DNA from: an uncultured SAR116 cluster alpha proteobacterium
GTDB lineage: Bacteria; Pseudomonadota; Alphaproteobacteria; Puniceispirillales; Marisalimonadaceae
Direction: 5' to 3'
Assembly: GCA_902619485.1 (NCBI GenBank)
Contig: CACNEF010000001.1
Location: forward strand, 663,699-727,698
DNA length: 64,000 nt
Below the pieces are notes generated by a model, which was not told the origin of the DNA, ran no database searches, and saw only the letters and a list, made by a program, of their open reading frames with translations. Position numbers and translations under genes: made by a program. Below are positions 43,033 to 51,884 of the stretch, piece after piece (position 1 is the stretch's first letter; every line of letters starts with the position of its first letter).

Positions 43033-44316
43033 ATGTGGGCTTTAGGAGGATCTTTATTTAGTCTATTATTTGCTGGTGCTCCAATAGGTATAGCTCTTGC
43101 TGGTGCTACCGGTCTTCTTGTACTGTTTGACGATTTTTTAACGTATAGCACCTTGTTCGAAGCTTTTTTTAGCTTTCTTACTAAATATACATTAGTAGCT
43201 ATTCCATTTTTTATTTTTGCTGGTTTTTTAATGGAAAAAACAGGCTTGGTAGCCAGTTTATTTAAATTTGCTGATTCAATAGTTGGATGGGTTCCAGGTG
43301 GCTTTGCTTATGCAACATTGCTTGCAGCTGTTTTATTTGGAGCAATTTCTGGTTCATCTACAGCAATGGCTGCTGCAATGAGTGTTATAGCTTATCCCGA
43401 ATTAATTAAAAGAGGTTATCCAAAATGGATGGCAGCGGGAGTTATTGCCTCTGCAGGAGGTATAGCACTTCTTATTCCACCAAGTATTACTCTGATTCTG
43501 TTTGGTGTCATAACAGAAATGTCTATAGTTGACTTGTTTTTTGCAGGTATAATTCCTGGATTGATGTTAGCTATGAGTGATGCAGTTATAATTGTTAGTG
43601 TATCTCTTTTTATTAAATTACCTCGAGGAAAATTTGATTTATGTGAAGTTTGGAGATGTTTTAAAGAAGCTCTACCTGCTTTGTTAATGCCTGTAATTAT
43701 ATTAGGTGGTTTATATGGAGGTTTATTCACTCCAACTGAAGCAGGTGCTGCTGCTGCTAGTTATGCTCTTTTTTATGGATTAATCTTTAAAAGAAAAACA
43801 TTTGCGAAAGAATTAATGCCAACAACTCTAAGAACTATGAACCTTACTGCAGTTGTGTTTTTTCTATTGGGTTGTGTTGGAATCTTCCAATTTTATCTTG
43901 CAAATATGGGTTGGCCTCAAATGATTGCTGAATGGGCTGGTGATTTAGGTCTGAGTAAAACAGGATTTTTATTTGCACTCATGGGATCTCTATTATTCTT
44001 ATCAATGTTTCTAACAGGTGTAGCTATTTTAGTTTTAACTGTACCTATATATTTCCCTGTTGCATTGGCACTTGGTGTAGATCCTATCCATTTAGGAATT
44101 TTAACAGCATTATGTATAGAAATAGGAAGTGTTATCCCACCCGTTGGTTTAAATTTGTTTGCTGTTAGTGGAGTTACTGGTTTACCAGTTACAACCGTTA
44201 TAAAAGGATCATTTCCTTTCTGTATTTCTGACACAGTTGTACTAATCATAGTGCTTCTATTCCCAGCTTTAGCACTTACACTTCCAGAACTATTAGTTGA
44301 ATCACACTTTAATTAA
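43033..44316 (+). CDS. dctM: TRAP transporter large permease subunit
   Basis: 427-residue DctM-type permease with about twelve helices. FAGAPIGIALAGATGLLVL, AISGSSTAMAAAMSVIAYP and the late EIGSVIPPVGLNLFAVSGV are conserved family segments. With DctQ it forms the sodium-coupled importer served by DctP. Its stop overlaps the convergent amidase gene by 4 bases. Confidence 0.92.
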   Translation: MWALGGSLFSLLFAGAPIGIALAGATGLLVLFDDFLTYSTLFEAFFSFLTKYTLVAIPFFIFAGFLMEKTGLVASLFKFADSIVGWVPGGFAYATLLAAVLFGAISGSSTAMAAAMSVIAYPELIKRGYPKWMAAGVIASAGGIALLIPPSITLILFGVITEMSIVDLFFAGIIPGLMLAMSDAVIIVSVSLFIKLPRGKFDLCEVWRCFKEALPALLMPVIILGGLYGGLFTPTEAGAAAASYALFYGLIFKRKTFAKELMPTTLRTMNLTAVVFFLLGCVGIFQFYLANMGWPQMIAEWAGDLGLSKTGFLFALMGSLLFLSMFLTGVAILVLTVPIYFPVALALGVDPIHLGILTALCIEIGSVIPPVGLNLFAVSGVTGLPVTTVIKGSFPFCISDTVVLIIVLLFPALALTLPELLVESHFN

Positions 44317-45587
44317 AGTTCTAAGAAGGCTTTTGCATAATTTAAAAGCTGATCGTCTTCTCCAAACTTAGCAACAAGTTGGCATCCAATTGGTAATTCT
44401 TGTTTCCCCTTAAATAGGGGTAGGGTAATACATGGATTTCCGTTTAGAGACCAAGTTGTATTAAATATCGGTGATCCTGTATATTCTAATCCTTTTAATG
44501 CTTCGCCAGGTGCACTAGGAGTAATTATTAAATCAGTCTTGTCAAATACAGCGTCTATTTGATTTTTTAAAATTAACAAGTCTTTTAAAGCTAACTGGTA
44601 ATTTTTATTACTCACTTGATATCCATCATTAAGCCTACCGTTCCTTAATTGGTCACTTAATTGGTCATAATAATTGAATCTTTCGTGAGATATCGATCTT
44701 TTAAATTCATATCCACTTATATCTAAATGAAGTGCATCAGATTTTGAAATAAGGTTATCAATTTCTAAATCAACTACATTTAATTTATCTGAACAGAGTA
44801 AATTAAGAAAATGCTCAAAAGCTTCCTTTGTAGAATCATCAGTTTTATCCCAGTGTGGTGTTCTAACAAATCCAATTTTAATTTTGCTTAAATCAACTTT
44901 TTGTATTGATACTAAATCTTCTTCGAGAAGGATTGATCGAAAAAGTGCAATATCTTCTACTGACCTAGACATCAATCCTAAAGTATCGATTGATGGAGAA
45001 TTTGGTAGAATGCCTGATTTATCAAAATCACCATAAGATGGTTTATACCCAATAACTCCACAGTAAGCAGCAGGTCTTATTACCGACCCAGTAGTTTGTG
45101 TGCCAAAACAAACAGGTGCCATCATAGATGCCACAGCTGCAGCCGATCCAGAACTTGAGCCTCCAGGTGTGAAATCTTTATTATGTGGGTTTGTTGTTAA
45201 TCCAGGAGCTCTATGTCCTAGTTCAGTAGATACAGTTTTGCCAATAAAAATACATCCTGATTGTTTTGCAACGGATACCGAAGCAGCGTCTCTCATAGGA
45301 ACATTGTTTTGATAAAAATTAGTTCCAAATCCAGTAGGTGTATTACTTGCATCAATTATATCTTTAATTCCAAATGGAATTCCAAGTTGTGATTTATCAT
45401 TTTCATTATCTAACTGCTTAGCTTTTTCTAGCGCTCTATCTTCATCCAAGTATACCCAAGCTTTTACAAGATCCTCTTTTTCACGTATTCTTTCGAAACA
45501 ACTTTGTACCCACTCATACCTTGATAACTTATTGTTACCAATCAGTTTAATTGCATCAGTTGCAGTTAATTCAAAAGGATTTGTCAT
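44313..45587 (-). CDS. Amidase signature family protein
   Basis: 424-residue amidase. The Ser-cisSer-Lys triad is visible: Lys75 in GIPFGIKDIID, the cis-serine in PGGSSSGSAAAVAS (about 144) and the nucleophile Ser168 in GTQTTGSVIRPA. Family members hydrolyse amides or act as GatA; the length is shorter than GatA and no gatBC genes are near, so a free amidase is likely. It sits between the TRAP genes and a third MmgE/PrpD gene, divergent from the latter. Confidence 0.88.
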   Translation of the reverse strand: MTNPFELTATDAIKLIGNNKLSRYEWVQSCFERIREKEDLVKAWVYLDEDRALEKAKQLDNENDKSQLGIPFGIKDIIDASNTPTGFGTNFYQNNVPMRDAASVSVAKQSGCIFIGKTVSTELGHRAPGLTTNPHNKDFTPGGSSSGSAAAVASMMAPVCFGTQTTGSVIRPAAYCGVIGYKPSYGDFDKSGILPNSPSIDTLGLMSRSVEDIALFRSILLEEDLVSIQKVDLSKIKIGFVRTPHWDKTDDSTKEAFEHFLNLLCSDKLNVVDLEIDNLISKSDALHLDISGYEFKRSISHERFNYYDQLSDQLRNGRLNDGYQVSNKNYQLALKDLLILKNQIDAVFDKTDLIITPSAPGEALKGLEYTGSPIFNTTWSLNGNPCITLPLFKGKQELPIGCQLVAKFGEDDQLLNYAKAFLEL

Positions 45588-45692
45588 GGTATTTTCTCAT
45601 ATGATTTTAATAAAGATATCTTAATGATTATTTTTTAGTTTTGTAAAATGAAATTTTAGTTTAACCTTTTCAATATGTTTTGGGAGAAATAA

Positions 45693-47075
45693 ATGGAAAA
45701 TATGACCGAAAAGTTTGCTGAGTTTTGTGCCGAAATTAGATACGAAAATTTATCTTCAGACGTTATTAAAAGAACAAAATTGTTAATTCTTGATACTGTT
45801 GGAATAATAATACGAGCAAGACATGATGCAGAATCAACTGCTAGTTTAGTCGCAGCAATCGACAGATTAGAAATGAGTAATGGAAGTTGCCAAGTTTTTT
45901 CAGATAAAAATAGTTACTCTCCAAGTGCAGCTGCTCTGCTTAATGGAACTTTAGCTCATTCTCTTGATTTTGATGACACTCATGCTGAAGCCTCTTTACA
46001 TTCCAGTGCACCAATACTTTCTGCCGCCTTGGCTGCAGCACAAATGAATAAATCATCAGGACAAGAGTTAATAACAGCATGTGTTGCTGGTTATGAAATA
46101 CAAATAAGACTAGGATTAGCTGTAGGCTCGTCAGCACATTATAAAAAAGGATTTCATCCAACGGCAACATGTGGTGTGTTTGGTGCTGTAGCTTCAGCTG
46201 GCTATCTTATGGGCTTGACCAAAGATCAGTTTGTTTCTGCATTTGGAATAGCCCTAAGTCAATCAGCTGGATCTATGCAATTTTTAACAGATGGTGCTTG
46301 GACAAAAAGATCGCATGTAGGACAAGCTGCACAGAACGGTCTAAATTGTGCAACAATGGCGGCGGAAGGTTTCAAAGGTCCTTCTAAAGCTTTTGAGGGT
46401 CAGTGGGGTTATCTAAATGCATATGCTTCAGGAGGAGACACAAAAAAAGCATTAGACGGTTTAGGAAATAAATTTGAAACACTCAACTTGGGAGTAAAAC
46501 CTTATCCTTCTTGTAGATATAGTCATGCAGCAATTGATGGTATAATAGATCTAAAAAAAGAATTAGATTTTTCCATTGATGATTTAGATGATATTGATAT
46601 TGGCCTGTCCGAAACAGCATTGAATATAATTGGTTATCCTTTAGAGGATAAACAAAATCCTAAAAGTATTGTTGATGGGCAATTTTCAATGCCTTTTTGT
46701 GCTGCTGTAGCTGCTAAAAGTGGTGGATTAAAGTGGGATGATTATAAAGATCACTTAAATAACAGTGATACATTAGCGCTGTGTAACAAAATAAAAGTAA
46801 ATCCTGATAAAGATGCTGAGAAGTGTTGTCCAGAATTTATGAGTGCAAAGGTAAAAATGGTGGTAAAAGGAAAGACTTATGAAAAGTTTGTAAAGATTCC
46901 AAAAGGAGAACCAGAAAACTTTATGAAAGATGAAGAATTTATATCAAAGTTTAAAGGTTTAACAGAACCATATTTATCAAAGGAAAGAGTTAACCAGTTG
47001 ACAGATTTGATGCTTAAAATTGATCAAGCAAATAATGTCAATTCAATATTTGAGTATAGTCAGATAGATTTATAA
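45693..47075 (+). CDS. MmgE/PrpD family protein (paralogue 3)
   Basis: 460 residues. HSLDFDDTHAEASLHSSAP (about 89-107) is the active-site region and HYKKGFHPTATCGVFGAVA the central motif. It resembles paralogue 1 (20.9-22.3 kb) in length more than paralogue 2. An acyl-CoA dehydrogenase gene follows after 21 bases. The pairing suggests a dehydratase or decarboxylase step linked to an acyl-CoA oxidation, but this is inference. Confidence 0.88.
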   Translation: MENMTEKFAEFCAEIRYENLSSDVIKRTKLLILDTVGIIIRARHDAESTASLVAAIDRLEMSNGSCQVFSDKNSYSPSAAALLNGTLAHSLDFDDTHAEASLHSSAPILSAALAAAQMNKSSGQELITACVAGYEIQIRLGLAVGSSAHYKKGFHPTATCGVFGAVASAGYLMGLTKDQFVSAFGIALSQSAGSMQFLTDGAWTKRSHVGQAAQNGLNCATMAAEGFKGPSKAFEGQWGYLNAYASGGDTKKALDGLGNKFETLNLGVKPYPSCRYSHAAIDGIIDLKKELDFSIDDLDDIDIGLSETALNIIGYPLEDKQNPKSIVDGQFSMPFCAAVAAKSGGLKWDDYKDHLNNSDTLALCNKIKVNPDKDAEKCCPEFMSAKVKMVVKGKTYEKFVKIPKGEPENFMKDEEFISKFKGLTEPYLSKERVNQLTDLMLKIDQANNVNSIFEYSQIDL

Positions 47076-47096
47076 TCATTAATTTAGGAGATATTA

Positions 47097-48269
47097 ATGA
47101 ATGAACATAAAATAATTGAAGTCGAAAATGAAAAACCAGACTCTGAAGATAATTTAATAATAGAATCTGTAAATAAATTCTTAGAAAAAGATGTAAAGCC
47201 ATATGTAAAAGAATTTGAGTCACAAGATAAATATCCACAAGATATTGCTGATAAAATGGCAGCTTTAGGTCTCTTTGGTGCTACAATTTCTCCTGAGTAT
47301 GGTGGTTTAGGTTTGTCAGCAGTTACTTACTCAAAAATTGTAGAAAATGTGTCAGCCGTGTGGATGTCAGTTTCTGGTATTTTTAACTCTCATCTTATAA
47401 TGTGTGCTGCTGTAGAAAGATTTGGCACTGAAGAGATGAAAAAATATTATCTTCCTAAGTTTGCAACTGGAGAGATAAGAGGTGGTATCGCACTTACGGA
47501 ACCAGACTGTGGTACTGACCTTCAATCGATAAAAACCAAAGCAAAAAAAGTTGGGAACGAATATATTATTCATGGTACAAAAACATGGATTACAAACTCA
47601 GTTCAAGGGACTATTTTAGCTGTTTTAGTAAAAACGAATACTGAAATTCAACCAGCTCATAAAGGTATGAGTTTAATTCTCGTTGAAAAGAAAGATGGAT
47701 TTTTATCAAGAAAACTCAAAAAATTGGGTTACAGGGGAATTGATACAGGAGAGGTTCAACTTGAAAATGTAAGAGTACCAACTTCTAACTTGATTGGTGA
47801 AATAGAAGGAAAAGGGCTCAAACAAATTTTGGCGGGCCTTGAATTAGGAAGAATTAATGTAGCTGCACGTGGCGTCGGTGTGGCTAGAGCCTCTCTCGAA
47901 GATTCAATAGAATATGCAAAAATAAGGAAGACATTTGGAAAACCAATTAGTGAACACCAAGCAATTCAAATTAAATTAGCTGAGATGGCAACCAAACTTG
48001 AAGCCTCTAGATTATTAACTGAACAAGCTGCAAAGGCATATGATTCTGGTAATAGATCAGATTTACAAGCCGGAATGGCAAAGCTTTTTGCTACTGAAAC
48101 AGCATTGTTTAACTCTACAGAAGCAATGAGAATTCATGGCGGATTTGGGTATTCACCGGAGTATAACATTGAGAGATATTATAGGGATGCTCCTTTGTTG
48201 GCTATTGGTGAGGGAACTAATGAGCTTCAAAAATTGATAATAGCTAAACAACTTGTGTCTGAAAATTAA
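47097..48269 (+). CDS. Acyl-CoA dehydrogenase
   Basis: FAD-dependent acyl-CoA dehydrogenase of 390 residues. GIALTEPDCGTDLQSIKTKA and WITNSVQGT form the FAD-binding signature, RIHGGFGYSPEYNIERYYRDA the second one, and the catalytic base glutamate is in IGEGTNELQ near residue 377. The chain-length class cannot be fixed; it is too short for methylsuccinyl-CoA dehydrogenase. Electrons would go to ETF. It is paired with MmgE/PrpD paralogue 3. Confidence 0.92.
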   Translation: MNEHKIIEVENEKPDSEDNLIIESVNKFLEKDVKPYVKEFESQDKYPQDIADKMAALGLFGATISPEYGGLGLSAVTYSKIVENVSAVWMSVSGIFNSHLIMCAAVERFGTEEMKKYYLPKFATGEIRGGIALTEPDCGTDLQSIKTKAKKVGNEYIIHGTKTWITNSVQGTILAVLVKTNTEIQPAHKGMSLILVEKKDGFLSRKLKKLGYRGIDTGEVQLENVRVPTSNLIGEIEGKGLKQILAGLELGRINVAARGVGVARASLEDSIEYAKIRKTFGKPISEHQAIQIKLAEMATKLEASRLLTEQAAKAYDSGNRSDLQAGMAKLFATETALFNSTEAMRIHGGFGYSPEYNIERYYRDAPLLAIGEGTNELQKLIIAKQLVSEN

Positions 48270-48274
48270 AATAT

Positions 48275-48622
48275 CTAAAATAAAAATATTCCAACGCTAA
48301 AGAAGAGTACTCCCATTGCTAACCCAAAAATTGGTTTCTTTGGAAAAAATAAAAATATAATTATACCAATTAAAAAAGGTACTATTCTTTCAATCAACTC
48401 AGTTTCGGCCAATGCTCCTGTTGGGAAAATTATAATTCTAGTCATTAAAGCTGTTGTCATAGCAAATGCAATAGCATTGATCCATTTTGCAAAAAAACTA
48501 TCTTTTTGGATTTTACTAGATAAAACTACTCCTAAAAATCTCCAAACAAAAATACCTGAACTAGCGACTAAAAGCATTATCCAAGGCATTATTTCAGGTA
48601 TAATTTTTGAATTCTCATACAT
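48275..48622 (-). CDS. azlD: AzlD family protein (second copy)
   Basis: 115-residue small membrane protein with about four helices. MPWIMLLVASSGIFVWRFLGVVL and ALMTRIIIFPTGAL fit AzlD. It overlaps the upstream azlC stop by 8 bases. With AzlC it should form a branched-chain amino acid or related exporter. It differs substantially from the azlD at 1.5 kb, so the pairs are old paralogues. Confidence 0.83.
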   Translation of the reverse strand: MYENSKIIPEIMPWIMLLVASSGIFVWRFLGVVLSSKIQKDSFFAKWINAIAFAMTTALMTRIIIFPTGALAETELIERIVPFLIGIIIFLFFPKKPIFGLAMGVLFFSVGIFLF

Positions 48623-49334
48623 TAATTTTATCCTTATTCAAAAGATAACTGACCATCAAGCCTACGGAACCGCCAACTAATCCTGCAACAATCAAACTCC
48701 AATCACCAATATATGGAAATAAAAGGGGCCCGATAATCCCTCCAGTAACAACTGCTAATCTGTAATAAATTTCAATTGCTCTTAGCATTAAGATGGTTAA
48801 ATATAATGGCATTATAAATACAGGAATAGAAACAATATCATTAGGTAAAAAATCATATAATTTGTAACCAATAATTGTTGTAGTTGAATTAAATATTACC
48901 AATGCCAAACTAAGACCTTGAAAAAATTTAAATAAATCTTTTTCGTCTATTTCATTTTTTACTTTGGTTAATTCAGCCCAACCAGTAGGACTAATGAGGT
49001 GAGCCCAAAATAATTTTGTAATAAAAGATAATTTATGTTTGTGAATATTCATTAATGTAAGGCCAGATAAGACCAAAAAAAATTGTCTCATGTTAGCCAA
49101 TAAAACAGTAGTAAATAGCAAGAATATTGGTGTGCCTATTGAAAAAAGAGACACAAAAATAACCATACCAGGCATGCTCCATAAAATTAAAACTGAACCT
49201 AAACAAAGATATAGATCTAGTCCAGCTTCTGCAGCAAAAACACCATATCCAAACATTGCTGAGCTCATTCCTATGCCGGGGAAACCAAAGCCAGTAAAAA
49301 TACCTTTTTTAAAAGGGGTATATTTTCTTTTCAT
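48615..49334 (-). CDS. azlC: AzlC family protein (second copy)
   Basis: About 239 residues. The ATG at 49334 is taken over a TTG two codons upstream. Several helices; FGFPGIGMSSAMFGYGVFAAEAG near the N-terminus and LTMNIHKH-type central loop (LMNIHKHKL) fit the AzlC group. It is translationally coupled to azlD by overlap. The RidA-family gene lies just upstream on the same strand (11 bases from the longer start). Confidence 0.86.
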   Translation of the reverse strand: MKRKYTPFKKGIFTGFGFPGIGMSSAMFGYGVFAAEAGLDLYLCLGSVLILWSMPGMVIFVSLFSIGTPIFLLFTTVLLANMRQFFLVLSGLTLMNIHKHKLSFITKLFWAHLISPTGWAELTKVKNEIDEKDLFKFFQGLSLALVIFNSTTTIIGYKLYDFLPNDIVSIPVFIMPLYLTILMLRAIEIYYRLAVVTGGIIGPLLFPYIGDWSLIVAGLVGGSVGLMVSYLLNKDKINV

Positions 49335-49351
49335 AGACAAATTTTTCTTAT

Positions 49352-49738
49352 CTAAACTTTTGCTACAAGATCAATCTCAACTGAAGCACCTACAGCAAGT
49401 CCAGTTACACCAATACATGTTCTAGCAGGAAGTTTGTCTTCATTGAAATAGGATTTATAAATTTTATTTACTTTGTTGAAGTCTTGGAAGTTAACTAAAT
49501 ACACTCTTACGAAAGTTACTCTCTCGAGAGAAGAGCCACAATTATCTAAAACACTAATTAGATTTTTCATAACTTGATGAGTTTGCTTTTCAACATCATT
49601 ACTGACTAGTACGTCAGGATTTTCTGGCAATGTTGGCATTTGTCCAGTAATAAAAATAAATTCACCAGCTTTAACAGCATGACTAAAGGGGCCAACTCTT
49701 TTAGGTCCATTTTCAAATACTAAATGTTCTATGTCCAA
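49352..49738 (-). CDS. RidA family (YjgF/UK114) deaminase
   Basis: 128-residue RidA-type protein. GPFSHAVKAGEFIFITGQMP near the N-terminus and PARTCIGVTGLAVGASVEID at the end, with the conserved arginine, are clear signatures. RidA hydrolyses reactive enamine/imine intermediates such as 2-aminoacrylate from PLP enzymes. It heads a minus-strand set with azlC and azlD, giving an amino-acid-related theme. Confidence 0.9.
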   Translation of the reverse strand: MDIEHLVFENGPKRVGPFSHAVKAGEFIFITGQMPTLPENPDVLVSNDVEKQTHQVMKNLISVLDNCGSSLERVTFVRVYLVNFQDFNKVNKIYKSYFNEDKLPARTCIGVTGLAVGASVEIDLVAKV

Positions 49739-49815
49739 TCGATTACTCCAATAAAGATTAATGTTGTCAAAAAGGCTAATTCAAATAAACTTTGCATTAA
49801 CAGGGGGATTTTTCA

Positions 49816-50577
49816 ATGAGATTTACAGACAAAACCGTGTTTATTACTGGAGCAGCAGGTGGGATTGGTCGTCAAACAGGTTTAAGTTTTGCAAAAGAAG
49901 GTGCAAATGTAGCTGTTTCAGATCTAGATTTTGATATGGCTAGCAGGGTGGCTAAAGAAATAAAATCTGCAGGTGGTAATGCTGAGCCATTTAAATTAGA
50001 TGTAACAAATCAAAATGAAACTATTGAAAACATGAAAAATGCATATGAACATTTTGGAGGCTTAGATATTGCATTTTGTAATGCCGGAATAAGGGAGATT
50101 GTGTCTCCGTTAGAATTGTCTATTGAAGAATGGAGAAAGGTTATTGATATAAATGTTACTGGGGTTTTTATAACTGCACAAACATTTGCAAAGCACTGCA
50201 TCGAAAAAAAAATAAAGGGTAATATCGTAATTACTTCTTCAACTCTAAGCGTAACCGCAGCACCAAATAGGTGTGCTTACACTGCTTCAAAACATGCTAC
50301 TGCCGGAATAACCAAGCAATTAGCTATAGATCTAGCAAAGCATGACATTAGAGTAAATGCTGTCGGGCCAGGAGTTATTAGAACACCATTAACAGAAAGA
50401 TATTTTCAAGATGAAGAAGCTTCTCAAAAAGTAAAAAACTTGCACGCCATGAAACGTTGGGGAGAACCTAATGAGATTTCTAGTGCAGTTTTATATCTTG
50501 CAAGTGATGAAGCAAGTTTTTGTACTGGAACAAATTTGATCGTAGATGGTGGATGGACAGCTGGAAAAGATTGGTAA
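49816..50577 (+). CDS. Short-chain dehydrogenase/reductase
   Basis: 253-residue classical SDR. TGAAGGIGRQTG is the cofactor motif, NAGI the structural motif, and CAYTASKHATAG holds the catalytic Tyr and Lys; SSTL supplies the serine. The acidic residue in VAVSDLDFDM after the second strand favours NAD(H). The ribosome site GGGGGA is well placed. Its stop abuts the end of the convergent hydrolase gene. Substrate unknown. Confidence 0.91.
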   Translation: MRFTDKTVFITGAAGGIGRQTGLSFAKEGANVAVSDLDFDMASRVAKEIKSAGGNAEPFKLDVTNQNETIENMKNAYEHFGGLDIAFCNAGIREIVSPLELSIEEWRKVIDINVTGVFITAQTFAKHCIEKKIKGNIVITSSTLSVTAAPNRCAYTASKHATAGITKQLAIDLAKHDIRVNAVGPGVIRTPLTERYFQDEEASQKVKNLHAMKRWGEPNEISSAVLYLASDEASFCTGTNLIVDGGWTAGKDW

Positions 50578-51417
50578 TTAACTAATTTTATTTAACACTG
50601 GATGTAAGTATTTTAAAAATTCTTTTGGATTTTCACTCATTGGGAAATGACCTACATTTTTCATTTTAATCATTTCGATACCAATAGTATCAGCTAGAGC
50701 TTTTGTTTCCTCTGGTGTTGCTGAGTAATCATATTCACCAGTTAATAGATAAATTGGACATTTTGAATTATCAATTTTTTTAATTTCATTGCCAATATTT
50801 CCGTCGAACTTATAAAAAAATAAATCTCCCTTAAAAATTCCAGGTCCACCTTGCATGTAATGCCACATCGTCTCAAACTTATCACTTTCAGGACTTGTTG
50901 GTGCCATTAATCCATAAGCAATCCCTCCGCAAACCTCTCCTCCATGTACATCTTGTCTATGTAACCAACTGATATCGTAATAAGGATCCAAATGACCAGC
51001 ACTTTGAAGTCCAATTAATGCTCTAAATTTATCTGGAAAATTTATTGCTAAATGAAGAATAATTCTTCCGCCTATAGAACAGCCCATTACGACTGGCTTT
51101 ACTAATTCCAAACCATTTATAAAGCTCATAATTTGAGAAATATAAAAGTCCGTTGATAGTTTATAATTTCCAACTTTAGCATTTTCGGGTGGCGAGGATT
51201 TTCCATGCCATGGCATATCAAATACAATAACCCTAAACTTTTCTAATATTTTTTTATCATTCAAAAGAGCTCTATATTGTCTACCATCAGATCCCGCAGT
51301 ATGAAGGCAAACTAAAGGAATGCCCTGACCGGCTTCTTCCCAATATATTCTATAGTCAATACCATCAATTTTAAATTTTCCATATTGACCAGATATAGGT
51401 TCTTTTTCAATTTTCAT
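50578..51417 (-). CDS. Alpha/beta hydrolase
   Basis: 279 residues. LVCLHTAGSDGRQYRALLND carries the oxyanion segment, GCSIGGRIILHLA the nucleophile elbow with serine, and MKNVGHFPMSENP the catalytic histidine; PIYLLTGEYDYSATPE likely holds the aspartate. It overlaps the upstream SCP2-like gene by 11 bases, so they are coupled. An esterase or carbon-carbon hydrolase role is plausible. Substrate unknown. Confidence 0.87.
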   Translation of the reverse strand: MKIEKEPISGQYGKFKIDGIDYRIYWEEAGQGIPLVCLHTAGSDGRQYRALLNDKKILEKFRVIVFDMPWHGKSSPPENAKVGNYKLSTDFYISQIMSFINGLELVKPVVMGCSIGGRIILHLAINFPDKFRALIGLQSAGHLDPYYDISWLHRQDVHGGEVCGGIAYGLMAPTSPESDKFETMWHYMQGGPGIFKGDLFFYKFDGNIGNEIKKIDNSKCPIYLLTGEYDYSATPEETKALADTIGIEMIKMKNVGHFPMSENPKEFLKYLHPVLNKIS

Positions 51418-51781
51418 TTTTACTCTCCGCTGGTCTTAGGGAGGCCAGAAGTAATTTGAAGTATAGTAAGTGAGACATTAAAGGATGGAGATCTCCTTCA
51501 AATTTCAAAACTTTTCTTCGAAGCATTGCAATAATATCGTGAGACCCCGGTTCAGGAATATGTTGTAAAAATTTTATCCACTCGTTCTTAGGTGCAGTTA
51601 ATTTAAAGACATAGCTTGGCATTACAAAAGGTCCTTCTTCTACATTTTTTACAACGCCTTTTTCAATATTTACTAAATACTCGTTCTCTATTGTACTAAT
51701 CATAAAACTTGTGTTTAGATATTGAGCCATAATAGAAAGTTGGCTTCGTTTTTCATTGTTATCGATTAAAGATTTAAACAT
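51407..51781 (-). CDS. Small SCP2-like protein
   Basis: 124 residues, weakly recognised. The segment VMPSYVFKLTAPKNEWIKFLQ (about 53-73), followed by a helical LRRKVLKFEGDLHPLMSHLLYF end, resembles sterol-carrier-protein-2-fold proteins found beside hydrolases in catabolic clusters. It precedes and overlaps the hydrolase gene, so the two should work together, perhaps with the small protein binding a hydrophobic substrate. Confidence 0.55.
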   Translation of the reverse strand: MFKSLIDNNEKRSQLSIMAQYLNTSFMISTIENEYLVNIEKGVVKNVEEGPFVMPSYVFKLTAPKNEWIKFLQHIPEPGSHDIIAMLRRKVLKFEGDLHPLMSHLLYFKLLLASLRPAESKNEN

Positions 51782-51884
51782 AAAATTCTCAAAATAATTT
51801 CTGTAAAGTTTTACATAAAATTAAATTATTACCAATTAGATTTTTAATTTGATATGTTAATTAAAATTAAGATTGGAGGGTCTT

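Noticed and set aside
43416-44249. Two minus-strand frames of 104 and 110 codons opposite dctM
   Set aside because: Shadows of a hydrophobic permease gene; no ribosome site or motif.
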